Of a stretch of 64,000 nt of DNA, positions 44,403-54,433 are shown piece by piece. Made by a program: the position numbers and the translations under genes. The notes beneath the pieces were generated by a model that had not been told where the DNA came from, searched no databases, and saw nothing but the letters and a program-made list of their open reading frames with translations. Source of the DNA: Saccharibacillus alkalitolerans (GTDB lineage Bacteria > Bacillota > Bacilli > Paenibacillales > Paenibacillaceae); NCBI RefSeq assembly GCF_011090185.1, contig NZ_JAAFGS010000004.1, positions 620,001-684,000 on the forward strand, written 5' to 3'. Position 1 is the stretch's first letter; every line of letters starts with the position of its first letter.

Positions 44403-44780
44403 ATGGCTAAACTCGCAGTCAAAATGCTGGCCAACGCAGTCGTCGTTATCGGATTGACCATGTGGTTCGGAGAAGCGGATTTCGTAAGCGCTCTGATCGT
44501 TACCGTTATCCTCGGCGCGATCGCTTATGTACTGGGCGATATGCTGATCCTGCCCGCAGCCGGCAATACCGCCGCCACGATCGGCGATGCCGCTCTTACG
44601 TATCTGGTGCTGTGGGGCGCTTCCTCGATGCTGGGCTGGAACCTTTCGTTTTTCGAAATGTTCGTGATCGCCCTGGTCGTCGGCATCTTCGAATTCTTCT
44701 TCCATGTGTGGCTGCTGCAGAGCGGCATTCCGGGCCGGAAAGACAATGCCGGACACCAACGTCTTCCTGCTCAGCGTTAA
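44403..44780 (+). CDS. DUF2512 family membrane protein
   Basis: A four-segment membrane protein of 125 residues. The opening AKLAVKMLANAVVVIGLTMWFG and the middle GDMLILPAAGNTAATIGDAALTYLVLW match DUF2512 (B. subtilis YndM type). The function is unknown; it is often linked to general stress or sporulation. AAGGGGTG lies six bases ahead of the ATG at 44403. It is the only plus-strand gene in the right half and ends at a strong terminator. The region 44181-44402 before it has no other feature. Confidence 0.85.
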   Translation: MAKLAVKMLANAVVVIGLTMWFGEADFVSALIVTVILGAIAYVLGDMLILPAAGNTAATIGDAALTYLVLWGASSMLGWNLSFFEMFVIALVVGIFEFFFHVWLLQSGIPGRKDNAGHQRLPAQR

Positions 44781-44829
44781 GAGCATGTAGAAAGCCCATC
44801 AGGCTTTAAGCCTTTTTCTTAAAAAGTCA

Positions 44830-44867
44830 AAAAAGGCGCCGGACATGTCGATGTCCGGCGCCTTTTT
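44830..44867. terminator. Bidirectional terminator between DUF2512 gene and dnaB
   Basis: A perfect 17-base stem (44830-44846 with 44851-44867) with A- and T-runs at the ends. Confidence 0.9.
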
Positions 44868-44917
44868 ATTTCCCTGCCTGGAGGCCGCCGGATCTCCCCG
44901 GCGGCCTCTCTCCTCCG

Positions 44918-46282
44918 CTACCCCGCAAACGAGTCATGAGCCCGTTCGTAATTGACGAACTTATTGAAGTTCTTCAAGAACACCAGCTCCACGGTTCCCA
45001 CCGGACCGTTACGCTGCTTGGCGATGATGATCTCGATGATGTTTTTCTTTTCCGTATCCGCGTTGTAGTAATCGTCGCGATACAAGAAGGCCACGATGTC
45101 GGCATCCTGCTCGATCGAACCCGATTCCCGAAGGTCGGACATCATCGGACGCTTGTCCTGACGCTGCTCGACGCCCCGGCTGAGCTGGGACAGCGCGATA
45201 ACCGGCACTTCCAGTTCCCGCGCGATTTGCTTCAGCGTACGCGAAATTTCGGAGACTTCCTGCTGCCGGTTCTCGCCCGCTTTGCCGCGGCCTTGAATCA
45301 GCTGCAAATAGTCGATGACGATCATGCCGAGGCCTTTTTCCTTCTTCAGCCGCCGGCATTTGGAACGAATGTCCGCCACCGTAATGCCCGGCGTGTCGTC
45401 GATGTAGATTTCGGCTTCGGACAGCGAGGCGATGCCCATCGTCAGCTTGGTCCAATCTTCGTCGTTCTTGAATTCTCCCGTCCGCATGACGCTGGCGTCC
45501 AGGTTGGCTTCGGCGCAGATCATCCGCTGAACGAGCTGCGCCGCCGACATTTCGAGACTGAAAATGGCCACGGTCTCGCCCGCGCGAACCGAGACGTTCT
45601 GCGCGACGTTCAGCGCGAACGCGGTTTTGCCTACGGAAGGACGGGCCGCCAGAATGATCAAGTCGTTCCGCTGGAATCCGGCCGTCATGCCGTCGAGATC
45701 GACGAAGCCGGACGGAATCCCCGTCGTTCCGCCGCCGCCCGCATTCTGATGCAGCATTTCGACCCGATCGAACACTTCCATCAGCACGTCGCGGATCGCG
45801 ATAAAGCCGCCGCTGGAACGGCGGTTGGAAATCTCGAGGATTTTCCGCTCCGCATCGCTCAGCATCAGTCCGACGTCTTCGCCGCCGGTGTAGCCTTCGC
45901 TCACGATCTGCGTCGCCGTGCGGATCAGCCGGCGCAGCATCGCTTTTTCCTCGATCATCTGCGCGTAATACTCGACGTTGGCGGCCGTCGGGACGGCATG
46001 CGCCAGTTTGGCCAGATAGCTGACCCCGCCGATATCTTCCAGCTGACCTTTATCTTTGAGCAGCGAGGTCAGCGTCACGAGATCGATCGGCTGACTCTCT
46101 TCCCCGAGTTGGACCATGGCCTCGAATATCATCTGGTGCGACTTGTCGTAGAAATCGTCGGCCGTAATTTTTTCCATGACTGTAATGAGTGCCTCGGCCT
46201 GAAGCAGTACCGCGCCCAGCACGGCCTGCTCCGCTTCCAGATTTTGCGGCGGAATCCGGTCGAAAAAGAGATCCTCGCTCAT
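44918..46282 (-). CDS. dnaB: Replicative DNA helicase DnaB (DnaC in Bacillus)
   Basis: A 454-residue hexameric helicase. The N-terminal domain starts RIPPQNLEAEQAVLGAVL; the RecA-like core has Walker A in ARPSVGKTAFALN, VAIFSLEMSAAQLVQRM, Walker B in MIVIDYLQLI and the arginine region SRGVEQRQDKRPMMSDLRESGSIEQDAD. It unwinds DNA at the fork and is loaded by DnaI/DnaD/DnaB proteins. It follows rplI almost without a gap in the conserved order gdpP-rplI-dnaB. Confidence 0.97.
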   Translation of the reverse strand: MSEDLFFDRIPPQNLEAEQAVLGAVLLQAEALITVMEKITADDFYDKSHQMIFEAMVQLGEESQPIDLVTLTSLLKDKGQLEDIGGVSYLAKLAHAVPTAANVEYYAQMIEEKAMLRRLIRTATQIVSEGYTGGEDVGLMLSDAERKILEISNRRSSGGFIAIRDVLMEVFDRVEMLHQNAGGGGTTGIPSGFVDLDGMTAGFQRNDLIILAARPSVGKTAFALNVAQNVSVRAGETVAIFSLEMSAAQLVQRMICAEANLDASVMRTGEFKNDEDWTKLTMGIASLSEAEIYIDDTPGITVADIRSKCRRLKKEKGLGMIVIDYLQLIQGRGKAGENRQQEVSEISRTLKQIARELEVPVIALSQLSRGVEQRQDKRPMMSDLRESGSIEQDADIVAFLYRDDYYNADTEKKNIIEIIIAKQRNGPVGTVELVFLKNFNKFVNYERAHDSFAG

Positions 46283-46283
46283 C

Positions 46284-46727
46284 TTATTCCTCCGTTACCT
46301 GAACCTTGAGCGTCGACTTGACGTCCTTATGCAGCTTGACCGGCACCTGGGTAACGCCCAGCGTACGGATCGGCTCTTCCAGCTCGATCTTGCGCTTGTC
46401 GATCTTGTAGCCCTGCTTGGCCAGCGCTTCGGCGATCTGCTTGCTCGTGATGGCGCCGAACAGACGGCCGCCTTCGCCGGATTTGGCTTTGATCTGCACC
46501 GTCACTTCTTCCAGCTTTTTGCCCAGTTCGACCGCTTCCTGCTTCTCGTCTTCTTTGCGTTTTTCTTCCGCGGCATGCTGGTTCTCCAGCGTCTTCACGT
46601 TGCCCTGCGTAGCCGGTTTCGCCACGCCGTTTTTGAACAGGAAGTTCTGCGCGTAACCTTCCGATACTTCCTTGATGTCTCCCTTTTTGCCCTGTCCTTT
46701 AACGTCTTTCAGAAAAATAACTTTCAT
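46284..46727 (-). CDS. rplI: 50S ribosomal protein L9
   Basis: A 147-residue protein with the bL9 hallmark [36 protein letters not shown], the long connecting helix and a C-terminal rRNA-binding domain. It overlaps the gdpP stop by four bases and is one base from dnaB, so the three are translationally coupled. Confidence 0.97.
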   Translation of the reverse strand: MKVIFLKDVKGQGKKGDIKEVSEGYAQNFLFKNGVAKPATQGNVKTLENQHAAEEKRKEDEKQEAVELGKKLEEVTVQIKAKSGEGGRLFGAITSKQIAEALAKQGYKIDKRKIELEEPIRTLGVTQVPVKLHKDVKSTLKVQVTEE

Positions 46728-48715
46728 TCGAATAGCCCCTCTTCCTTTTCGATATCTTCAAGCACGGCGAGCAGCTTCCGTTCCGCTTCCTGCGGAGAAA
46801 TGTCGAGCTGCACCGCCGCATTGGTTAAATGCCCGCCGCCGCCCAGCCGTTCCATCACGACCTGGACGTTGATCTTGCCGAACGAGCGGGCGCTGATGGC
46901 GGTCAGTCCGTCGGGACGGCTGCCGATGACGAACGACGCGTTCACGTCCGTCATGTTGAGCAGCGTATCGGCGGCCTGCGCGATCAGCAGCTGCGGAAAC
47001 TGGCGGCCTTCTTCGCCTACGGCGATCGCCACCCCGCCCATCACGACGCGGGCATTCTTGATAATTTCCGCTTTCGAGATGTACTCTCCCAAATCCTCTT
47101 TCAGCATACGCTGAACGAGAATCGTGTCCGCGCCGCTGCGGCGAAGGAATCCCGCCGCCTCGAACGTGCGCGAACCGGTATGCAGCGAAAAATGCTTCGT
47201 ATCCACCGTAATCCCCGCGAGCAGCGCCGTCGCCTCGAGCGGCGTGAGCGTCATGTTGTCGTGAATATACTGCAGCAGTTCCGTCACCAATTCGCTCGTG
47301 GACGAAGCGTAAGGTTCGAGATAGACGATTACCGCATCGTTGATAAACTCTTCGCTGCGGCGATGATGGTCGATCACGACGACCTGCTTCGCCCGCTGCA
47401 CGAGCTTCGGCTCGATCGTCAGCGAATGCTTATGCGTATCGACCACGATGAGCAGCGTACGCTCGGTCATGAGCGACAGTGCTTCTTCCGACGTCATGAA
47501 GCAGTCCGCCAGGCTTACATCGGCACGAATGCGTTCCATCATCTTCGCGATGGACGGATTATCGCCGTTCAGCACGATGTGGGCTTCGACTTCGAGCCGG
47601 TCCGCGGCCTTGAGCATGCCGACCGCCGCTCCGATGACGTCCATATCGGGATTTTGGTGTCCCATAATCAGCACCCTATCGCTGCGCTTCATCAGGTCCC
47701 GGAGCGCATGCGCGATGACGCGGGCCCGGACGCGGGTTCGCTTCTCGACGGCATTGGAACGTCCGCCGTAAAACGACAGCCGCTGCCCTACCTTGACGGC
47801 AGCCTGATCGCCGCCGCGGCCCAGCGCCATATCAAGACTCGACTGCGCCAGCGCGCCCAGTTCGCTGATCTTCTCGCTGCCGCTGGCCAGACCGATGCTC
47901 AGCGTCATCGGCACTTTCAGGTCGCTCGTCGCTTCCCTGACTTCGTCAAGAATGACGAAGCGGCTGTTCTCGAGCTTTTCCAGCGACGCTTGATTAAGCA
48001 GCATCATGTACCGCTCGCTGGACAGACGCCGCAGGTAAACTTCGTACTGCCTCGCCCAGCCGTTGATAAGGCTGGTCGCGCGGGCAATCGTCAGCGCTCG
48101 CTGCTGGTCGTCCATCCCCTGAAACGCTTCGTCCAGGTTGTCGAACAAGACGATGCCCAGCGCCAGGCTTTCCTTTTCGTACCTTTCCCGCAGTTCGGCC
48201 ATCTCGGTCATCTTTTGGATATAGATCAGCCGCTCCTCGGGATAAATATGAACGTCGTAGGTCTCCGCGCCGACTTCGATTTCCGCCCGGACCGTGCTCA
48301 GCGGTTCCTTCGATCCGTCCTTCTTGTCCCGGGTCAGCGGAGGCAGTCCCGGCAGCAGTTCGGAAAGCGGCATGCCGACGGCGGTGTCGATTCCAAGCAG
48401 CTGCCCCACCTGCCGATTATGCCACTCCACGGTGCGTTCGGCATCGTAGAGCAGGAGGCCGAACGGCAGCCGGCCCGTAATCTCGCCCTCGATGCCGCCC
48501 ACCCGGTAGGAAAGCGTGGACGTATACTCGGCAAGGTCGCGCCTGAACCGGATCTCCGCCCGCAGCATGAGGAATATGACGATGAAGACCAGACACAGCG
48601 AGATCAGGCCGATCGGCCAGTTATACGCCGTAACGAACGCCGTGAGCGCAAGCAGCAGCAGAAACGCCCAAATGGTCCGGTAACCGTACCAGCGTTTCAA
48701 CAAAAAATTTGGCAT
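46724..48715 (-). CDS. gdpP: Cyclic-di-AMP phosphodiesterase GdpP (YybT)
   Basis: A 663-residue membrane enzyme: two N-terminal membrane segments (about 10-55), a PAS-like region, a degenerate GGDEF domain, a DHH domain ([16 protein letters not shown] and VVIDHHRR) and DHHA1 with GGGHLTNAA. It hydrolyses c-di-AMP to pApA and so affects osmotic balance, wall stress and beta-lactam tolerance. It follows yybS by 12 bases and overlaps rplI by four. Confidence 0.95.
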   Translation of the reverse strand: MPNFLLKRWYGYRTIWAFLLLLALTAFVTAYNWPIGLISLCLVFIVIFLMLRAEIRFRRDLAEYTSTLSYRVGGIEGEITGRLPFGLLLYDAERTVEWHNRQVGQLLGIDTAVGMPLSELLPGLPPLTRDKKDGSKEPLSTVRAEIEVGAETYDVHIYPEERLIYIQKMTEMAELRERYEKESLALGIVLFDNLDEAFQGMDDQQRALTIARATSLINGWARQYEVYLRRLSSERYMMLLNQASLEKLENSRFVILDEVREATSDLKVPMTLSIGLASGSEKISELGALAQSSLDMALGRGGDQAAVKVGQRLSFYGGRSNAVEKRTRVRARVIAHALRDLMKRSDRVLIMGHQNPDMDVIGAAVGMLKAADRLEVEAHIVLNGDNPSIAKMMERIRADVSLADCFMTSEEALSLMTERTLLIVVDTHKHSLTIEPKLVQRAKQVVVIDHHRRSEEFINDAVIVYLEPYASSTSELVTELLQYIHDNMTLTPLEATALLAGITVDTKHFSLHTGSRTFEAAGFLRRSGADTILVQRMLKEDLGEYISKAEIIKNARVVMGGVAIAVGEEGRQFPQLLIAQAADTLLNMTDVNASFVIGSRPDGLTAISARSFGKINVQVVMERLGGGGHLTNAAVQLDISPQEAERKLLAVLEDIEKEEGLFE

Positions 48716-48727
48716 GGTTTCCTCACC

Positions 48728-49654
48728 CTATCGTCTAGGTCTCGTAATGAACTCGCGCAGCGGGAAAGCCAGGTCGATGATGCCGATGATCCGCATCGGC
48801 GGGAAGACGACCGTGACGATCGCCATCAAAATGCAAATCGCCCGATGCCATTTTTTGACGTGTCCGATGAAAAACCAGAAGCCGATCGCCTGCACGATAA
48901 AACAGTACTGCAGCAGCGGAAGCAGATTGACCGCCGCCGCCTTCCAGAAACCGTCCCCCTGATTGAAGGTGACCATATCGATGATCAGCACGACGAAATA
49001 ATAGAAGATCAGCGCGCGGGGAAGCTTCCATTCATGGGCGGGACGAAGCTTCGGCGCCGCAACCCCCATAGAGGTCAGCGTCGGACGCACAATGGAATGA
49101 GTGACGACCGCCAGCACGAACGACCCCACCGTCATACCCAGCGGAATCATCATTACGGTCTGATTGGCCAGGGAAAAAATAAAATCCGGACTCCACTGCT
49201 GGCTCAACATCGGATTCATTTCCGCCACCGCCAAAAGCGGATCGAACGTATCGTGAACGAAATCGCTCACGTAATTGGACAGATTGAAGTCCAGAAGCAA
49301 TCTCGCTCCCGCAAGCAGCACCAGAAGCATGCCGAGAAGCGTTCCCGTTCCGTACATAATCGTCTGCAGCGCGGGGGCGCGTTTCTTGTACAGATGCCCC
49401 ATCACGATACCCGGCACCAGGAAATAGGCTGCCAGAATAAGCGTGTACGGCGCAAGCGTTCCGGATATGACGGCAAGAATCGCCAATACGGGCAGAACAT
49501 GCAGCCAAAAAACGTTTACGCGCAAAGAGGCGTAAAGCACGGCTACCGGAACGATCATCACCAGCAGCGTGATCGCGGACAGCGGCGTTAGCAGCGAAAG
49601 CAGGACCAGCAGATAAAGGAACGCCCACATCGCTGAAGACAAACGCAATTTCAA
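48728..49654 (-). CDS. yybS: DUF2232 membrane protein YybS
   Basis: A 308-residue membrane protein with about eight hydrophobic segments, matching the DUF2232/YybS family that precedes gdpP in many Bacillales. The family relates to energy-coupling S-components in fold, but the substrate is unknown. The conserved context with gdpP suggests co-regulation. Confidence 0.88.
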   Translation of the reverse strand: MKLRLSSAMWAFLYLLVLLSLLTPLSAITLLVMIVPVAVLYASLRVNVFWLHVLPVLAILAVISGTLAPYTLILAAYFLVPGIVMGHLYKKRAPALQTIMYGTGTLLGMLLVLLAGARLLLDFNLSNYVSDFVHDTFDPLLAVAEMNPMLSQQWSPDFIFSLANQTVMMIPLGMTVGSFVLAVVTHSIVRPTLTSMGVAAPKLRPAHEWKLPRALIFYYFVVLIIDMVTFNQGDGFWKAAAVNLLPLLQYCFIVQAIGFWFFIGHVKKWHRAICILMAIVTVVFPPMRIIGIIDLAFPLREFITRPRR

Positions 49655-49738
49655 GTAGATTCACCTCTTGTGCGAATACGAAAGTTTAAGATTCATTATA
49701 GCATATTCGGAACGAGCGCCGATACCGAGCGACGGGCG

Positions 49739-50170
49739 TCACGTATTGCTTGCCGTTCCGTTTTGCCGGGTGACGAAGCCCGCGCAGTATTCGATAATTT
49801 GGCTGCGGCGCACAATGCCGATAAATCGGCCTCGGTCGTCGACGACCGGAACGAAGTTCTGCGTTTTCGATAAGTTGATCAGGTCCGCCATATCCGATTC
49901 GATCGATACCGGCCTGTTGTTCATGCGCAGCGGGACTTCTTTGAGCGTAAACCGTGAAGCGTTCTCAAAAGTGATCCGGCCTTCCGAATTCTTCATATGC
50001 CAGAGGATGTCGCCTTCGGTGACGGTGCCTGCATATTGGCCTTCCTTATCGATGATCGGAATAGCGGTGTAACGATGATGTTCCATGCGTTCGATCACCT
50101 GACGGAGCGTGGCGTCCAGCGTAACAAAGGCGACTTCATGCTTGGGCAGCAGGAAAAAAGCAATATTCAT
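49739..50170 (-). CDS. CBS-domain protein
   Basis: A cytosolic protein of 143 residues consisting of two CBS motifs (about 10-65 and 75-135; RYTAIPIIDKEGQYAGTVTEGDIL and NFVPVVDDRGRFIGIVRRSQIIEY). Such pairs bind adenine nucleotides, and some Bacillota members bind c-di-AMP (DarB/CbpB). The start at 50170 is set by GAAGGAG; the longer frame to 50296 crosses a terminator. Its place directly upstream of yybS-gdpP makes a c-di-AMP receptor role attractive, but that is inference. Confidence 0.85.
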   Translation of the reverse strand: MNIAFFLLPKHEVAFVTLDATLRQVIERMEHHRYTAIPIIDKEGQYAGTVTEGDILWHMKNSEGRITFENASRFTLKEVPLRMNNRPVSIESDMADLINLSKTQNFVPVVDDRGRFIGIVRRSQIIEYCAGFVTRQNGTASNT

Positions 50171-50262
50171 AACGGATTTCTCCTTCTCTGTTGGTGAACT
50201 CGGCGGCGGCAAGGATGGCCGGCCCGCTTTTTCTATTATAACGTAAACGGGGTGCGGAAAGT

Positions 50263-50293
50263 AAAAATCAGCGGCCGAAGAATCGACCGCTGA
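50263..50293 (-). terminator. Terminator after the carboxypeptidase-like gene
   Basis: An 11-base stem (50268-50278 with 50283-50293) and AAAAA on the left give a minus-strand terminator with a T-run. Confidence 0.82.
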
Positions 50294-50341
50294 CATAAGT
50301 GTGCCTATTTGGCTCGATAAAAGCCCTATGTACCGATGCGC

Positions 50342-51283
50342 TTAGACCAGCTTCAGCCAGGAAGTGGCCTTCTCGGCGAAAGAGCCGGAGCGCGCGTAGC
50401 CGTAGTCGAGCAGGCGTCCCGCCGCCTGGAAACTTTTGTCCCGGCTCTCGGCGCCCATAATAACGACAATCAAACGCTGGCCGTCGCGCTGCGCCGTGCC
50501 TGCCAGCGAATACCCGTCTTTCTCCGATCCGTAAGCTTTCAAGCCGTCCATTCCCCGGTAAGCGTAAGGACCGGCAAACTCCGGCAGCATCGCGTTGCTG
50601 TTCGTCAGATAAAGGCCTCGCGAGCTGATCTCCGTCTGCGTGACCGACGACATCCGCAAAATCTCCGGATGCGCCTTGATCAGCGCCCGGCACAGCATTG
50701 CGGTATCCCTTGCGGTTATCCGGCTTGCGCCGCTCTCTTCCGAGACGCCGGCTTCATCCTGCGGTACGGCAGGCTTGAACGAAGTGGAAGCGGAGAGTCC
50801 GATCCGTCGCGCCCTCTCGTTCATCATCCAGGCAAAAGAAGCTTCGGAACCTCCCGCGTAATAAGCGAGCGCCTTCTCCGCTTCGCCCGAGGAAGAGACG
50901 GTCATGCCCATAAACAGCTCGTTAAGCGGAATCCGATCTTCGGCCCGCAGCGGCATGCTGTCGCCGCCCCGTCCCGGGCTCGGCTGCGAGGCCTGGATCA
51001 CGCCGCTCTTCCCGCTGCCGATCCGGATCGAATCTTCCCAGTCTACCCGGCCGCCGCGTATCGCATCGAGTACCAGCCATTCCGTCATCAGCTGAGTCAT
51101 GCCGGAAGCGGGAAGTACCCGATCCCCTTCCGCCTGCCATAAAATCTCGCCCGTTTGCGCATCGATCAGAACGGCCGCGGCCGCTTCGACTTTCGGTCGC
51201 CCGGCCAGCAGCTGCTGGGGAATCAACAGCAGCAGCACCGCCAGCAGAATCAATATTCCTTTTTTCCATATGCTCCCGTTCAT
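50342..51283 (-). CDS. D-Ala-D-Ala carboxypeptidase homologue with degenerate motifs
   Basis: A 313-residue exported protein (signal segment 9-27, cut site near AAAA) that follows the S11 peptidase fold. All three catalytic motifs are altered: SxxK reads Ser60-Gly-Met-Thr-Gln with no Lys, SxN reads Ser131-Ser-Gly133, and KTG reads Lys249-Ala-Tyr251 inside MDGLKAYGSEKDGYSLAGTA. It is therefore probably inactive as a carboxypeptidase and may bind wall peptides or beta-lactams non-covalently. The frame is intact with strong GGGGGG upstream. It ends at its own terminator. Confidence 0.82.
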   Translation of the reverse strand: MNGSIWKKGILILLAVLLLLIPQQLLAGRPKVEAAAAVLIDAQTGEILWQAEGDRVLPASGMTQLMTEWLVLDAIRGGRVDWEDSIRIGSGKSGVIQASQPSPGRGGDSMPLRAEDRIPLNELFMGMTVSSSGEAEKALAYYAGGSEASFAWMMNERARRIGLSASTSFKPAVPQDEAGVSEESGASRITARDTAMLCRALIKAHPEILRMSSVTQTEISSRGLYLTNSNAMLPEFAGPYAYRGMDGLKAYGSEKDGYSLAGTAQRDGQRLIVVIMGAESRDKSFQAAGRLLDYGYARSGSFAEKATSWLKLV

Positions 51284-51379
51284 GATTCGATCCGCCCCCC
51301 TTTTGTACTCTTATAGACGTGCGAAAAAGGGATTTGGTCTGCAAAAAGCGAAAAAAAATCATTTTTTTAAGGAAAAAAG

Positions 51380-51419
51380 AAAAAAAGCCGGGCTTCGAAC
51401 GATGCGTTCGAAACCTGGC
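51380..51419 (-). terminator. Terminator of the opp operon
   Basis: A 14-base stem (51387-51400 with 51406-51419, one mismatch and one G-U) followed on the minus strand by a long T-rich run, directly after oppF. Confidence 0.88.
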
Positions 51420-51453
51420 CGAAGAAAAAAGCGATTCTTGCATCCGAAACGTC

Positions 51454-52464
51454 TTAAGCGAAGTGGCACGCCACGAAGTGATCGTTGCCCATGTTGCGGT
51501 ACTCGGGCACCTGCTGCTTGCAAATGTCGGACGCCATCGGACAGCGGGTATGGAACTTGCAGCCGGACGGCGGGTTCGCCGGGCTCGGAATGTCGCCCTG
51601 CAGCACGATCCGCTCGCGCTTCAGCGTCGGATCCGGCACCGGAATCGCGGACATCAGCGCTTTCGTATAAGGGTGCAGCGGATTGCTGAACAGCTCTTCC
51701 GTCGGTGCCATTTCCATCATCGTACCGAGATACATGACGCCTACCCGGTTGCACAAATGCTCGACAACGCTGAGATCGTGGGAGATAAACAGGTACGTGA
51801 GCTGCTTCTCCCGCTGCAGATCGCTCATCAGGTTGATAATCTGCGCCTGGATCGAGACGTCGAGCGCCGATACCGGCTCGTCGGCCACGATGAATTCCGG
51901 GTTCATGATCAGCGCGCGGGCGATCCCGATCCGCTGACGCTGTCCCCCGGAAAATTCGTGCGGGAAGCGATCGTAATGATACTCGGCCAATCCGCAAATC
52001 TTCATCGTTTCGATCACGCGCTGCTTCACGTCCTTGCGGCTGACGAGGCCGTGATCGACCAGCGCCTCGCCGATCGCTTCACCGACCTTGATGCGCGGGT
52101 TCAGCGAGCTGAACGGGTCCTGGAACACGATTTGCATCTTGGTGCGCATCTTGCGCAGTTCGCTTTTGGACAGCTCGTGAAGGTCTTGGCCTTCGAACGT
52201 AACGGTCCCTTCGGTCTTGTCGTTCAACCGCAGCAACGTTCGCCCGATCGTGCTTTTGCCGCAGCCCGATTCGCCGACCAGTCCGAACGACTCGCCTTTA
52301 TTGATGGTAAACGAAACGCCGTCCACCGCTTTGACGTCGCCGACTTTGCGCTGGAATACCCCGCCGGTGATCGGGAAGTACTTTTTCAGATTATCGACTT
52401 GGATGAGGGGCTCTCCGCCTGCGCCGTTTTGTTGTTTGTCCAGTTGGACTACCGATTCGCTCAT
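51454..52464 (-). CDS. oppF: Oligopeptide ABC transporter ATP-binding protein OppF
   Basis: A 336-residue ATPase: Walker A in [20 protein letters not shown], signature EFSGGQRQRIGIARAL and Walker B in FIVADEPVSALDVS, with the C-terminal oligopeptide_HPY extension that carries Cys residues (SGCKFHTRCPMASDIC). It powers peptide import together with OppD. It overlaps the oppD stop by four bases and ends the operon. Confidence 0.95.
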   Translation of the reverse strand: MSESVVQLDKQQNGAGGEPLIQVDNLKKYFPITGGVFQRKVGDVKAVDGVSFTINKGESFGLVGESGCGKSTIGRTLLRLNDKTEGTVTFEGQDLHELSKSELRKMRTKMQIVFQDPFSSLNPRIKVGEAIGEALVDHGLVSRKDVKQRVIETMKICGLAEYHYDRFPHEFSGGQRQRIGIARALIMNPEFIVADEPVSALDVSIQAQIINLMSDLQREKQLTYLFISHDLSVVEHLCNRVGVMYLGTMMEMAPTEELFSNPLHPYTKALMSAIPVPDPTLKRERIVLQGDIPSPANPPSGCKFHTRCPMASDICKQQVPEYRNMGNDHFVACHFA

Positions 52465-53447
52465 TGCGCTTGCCCCTCCTCTTCGTACAGCCAGCAGGCC
52501 GTCTTATGTCCGTCCGCATGCGTGCGCAGAGGCGGCGTCTTGGCTTTGCAGATTTCCATGCAGAACTCGCAGCGATCGTGGAAATGGCAGTTGTCTCCCA
52601 GATCGACCGGATTCGGAACCTGGCCGGGAATGGAGTACAGCCGCTCCTGACGCTGATTGATAACCGGTTTTGCCTTCAGCAGGCCCTGCGTGTAAGGATG
52701 CTGGGGATTGCGGAACAGTTCCAGCACCGGCGCTTCTTCGATCACTTTGCCGGCATACATGACGACGACGAAGTCGGCCATTTCCGCCACGACCCCGAGG
52801 TCGTGGGTAATCATCATGATGGCGGTATTCATTTTGCTCTTGATATCGCGCATCAGGTCGAGAATTTGAGCCTGGATTGTCACGTCGAGCGCCGTCGTCG
52901 GTTCGTCGGCGATCAGCAGCTTCGGATTGCAGCTCAGCGCGATGGCGATCATGATCCGCTGGCGCATGCCTCCGCTCAGCTCGTGCGGATAGGAATCGAA
53001 AATTTTCTCCGGACGCGGAATGCCGACCAGGGTAATAAGTTCGATCGCACGCGCTTTTGCCTCTTTCTGGCTCATGCCCAGATGATACAGCAGCGGCTCG
53101 GTAATTTGCTTGCCGATCGTGAATACCGGGTTCAGGGAAGACATCGGCTCCTGAAAGATCATCGCGATCTCGTTGCCGCGCAGTCGGCTCATTTCCTTTT
53201 TGTTCAGCTTCAACAGATCTTTGCCTTCAAATATGATCTCGCCGCCGACGATCTTGCCCGGAGGAGATTCGATCAGCTGCATCAGCGACATCGCCGTTAC
53301 GCTCTTCCCGCAGCCGGACTCGCCGACCACGCACAGCGTTTCGCCTTCACGAATGGAAAAGCTGACGTCGTTAACCGCCTTGACCGTACCGGCAGACGTT
53401 TTAAAGTGGGTCTCGAGGTTTCGGAATTCGACCAATTCTTTTGCCAT
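52461..53447 (-). CDS. oppD: Oligopeptide ABC transporter ATP-binding protein OppD
   Basis: A 328-residue ATPase: Walker A in [19 protein letters not shown], signature [16 protein letters not shown], Walker B in [14 protein letters not shown] and the C-terminal oligopeptide_HPY Cys cluster. The pair OppD/OppF drives the OppBC channel. About 43 bases separate it from oppC, and it overlaps oppF by four bases. Confidence 0.95.
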   Translation of the reverse strand: MAKELVEFRNLETHFKTSAGTVKAVNDVSFSIREGETLCVVGESGCGKSVTAMSLMQLIESPPGKIVGGEIIFEGKDLLKLNKKEMSRLRGNEIAMIFQEPMSSLNPVFTIGKQITEPLLYHLGMSQKEAKARAIELITLVGIPRPEKIFDSYPHELSGGMRQRIMIAIALSCNPKLLIADEPTTALDVTIQAQILDLMRDIKSKMNTAIMMITHDLGVVAEMADFVVVMYAGKVIEEAPVLELFRNPQHPYTQGLLKAKPVINQRQERLYSIPGQVPNPVDLGDNCHFHDRCEFCMEICKAKTPPLRTHADGHKTACWLYEEEGQAQ

Positions 53448-53490
53448 TTCGTCTCTCCTACTTCTTCATGATTTAGGGCCTTATACCGAC

Positions 53491-54420
53491 TTATCTGTTC
53501 TTCATTTTCGGATCGAGCGCGTCGCGCAGACCGTCGCCGATCAGGTTGATCGCCGTTACGGTAATCAGGATGCACAGGCCCGGCGGAATCCAGAGCCAAG
53601 GCCGCTTGCGGAAATCGATCAGATTGTTTGCGGCCGTGATCATGTTGCCCCACGACGGAGTCGGGGGTACGACGCCCAGACCCAGGAAGCTCAGTGTCGA
53701 TTCCGTAATGATCGCTCCGGCTACGCCAAGCGTCGCGGAAACGATAATGATCGGGATGGTATTCGGCATCAGATGACGGAAAATCTTACGGTTATCGCGC
53801 AGGCCGAGCGCTTCGGTCGCCTGCATGAATTCCTGTTCGCGCAGCGTCAGAATCTGGCTTCGCACGAGACGCGCCAGCGACACCCATCCGAGGAGGCCGA
53901 TAATCAGCATGAGGAAATAAATGCGTTTACCCGGCTCGACTTTCAAGTCGGACAGGATGGCGCCCAGCGTGATCAGGATCGGCAGGGTAGGCAGCGCCAG
54001 GAAGATATCGGCAATCCGCATGATGATCGTATCCGCGTATTTCCGGTAAAATCCGGCCACGGCACCCAGCGTAGCCCCGATGGCAACCGAGATGGCCGTC
54101 GCCACAAGTCCTACCGTCAGCGAGATGCGGCCGGCAAGCATAACGCGCAGCAAAATATCGCGGCCGAGCTTATCGGTTCCGAGCCAGTAATCGGCATTCG
54201 GTGCCTGGTTCTTATTGGAGACATCCGTTTCGTTAATCGTGTAAGGCGAAAAAAGAGGCCCGAACACACAGATCAAGGACATGATAACCAGAATGACCAG
54301 ACCGATGACGGCCAGTCGATTGCGGGCGAAACGTCGAATCGCGATCTTCCACGGAGATTCGGCTTTAACAATTTTCAGCTGCTCCTGCAGCTGCTCGGTT
54401 CGGTTTACCGGCTGATCCAC
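53491..54420 (-). CDS. oppC: Oligopeptide ABC transporter permease OppC
   Basis: A 309-residue permease with an OppC N-terminal segment and about six membrane spans. The coupling motif EALGLRDNRKIFRHLMPN is present, and it has the family pattern HPLGTDKLGRD as WLGTDKLGRD. The likely start is GTG at 54420 (MDQPVNRTEQL), about nine bases after AGGAGG; a longer frame to 54462 overlaps oppB. It forms the heterodimeric channel with OppB. Confidence 0.93.
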   Translation of the reverse strand: MDQPVNRTEQLQEQLKIVKAESPWKIAIRRFARNRLAVIGLVILVIMSLICVFGPLFSPYTINETDVSNKNQAPNADYWLGTDKLGRDILLRVMLAGRISLTVGLVATAISVAIGATLGAVAGFYRKYADTIIMRIADIFLALPTLPILITLGAILSDLKVEPGKRIYFLMLIIGLLGWVSLARLVRSQILTLREQEFMQATEALGLRDNRKIFRHLMPNTIPIIIVSATLGVAGAIITESTLSFLGLGVVPPTPSWGNMITAANNLIDFRKRPWLWIPPGLCILITVTAINLIGDGLRDALDPKMKNR

Positions 54421-54433
54421 TCTCAATCTCCTC

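Noticed and set aside
46829-49591. 920-codon plus-strand open frame
   Set aside because: It runs antisense to gdpP and yybS, is rich in Arg/His/Asp/Gln as typical for GC-rich antisense frames, and has no SD.
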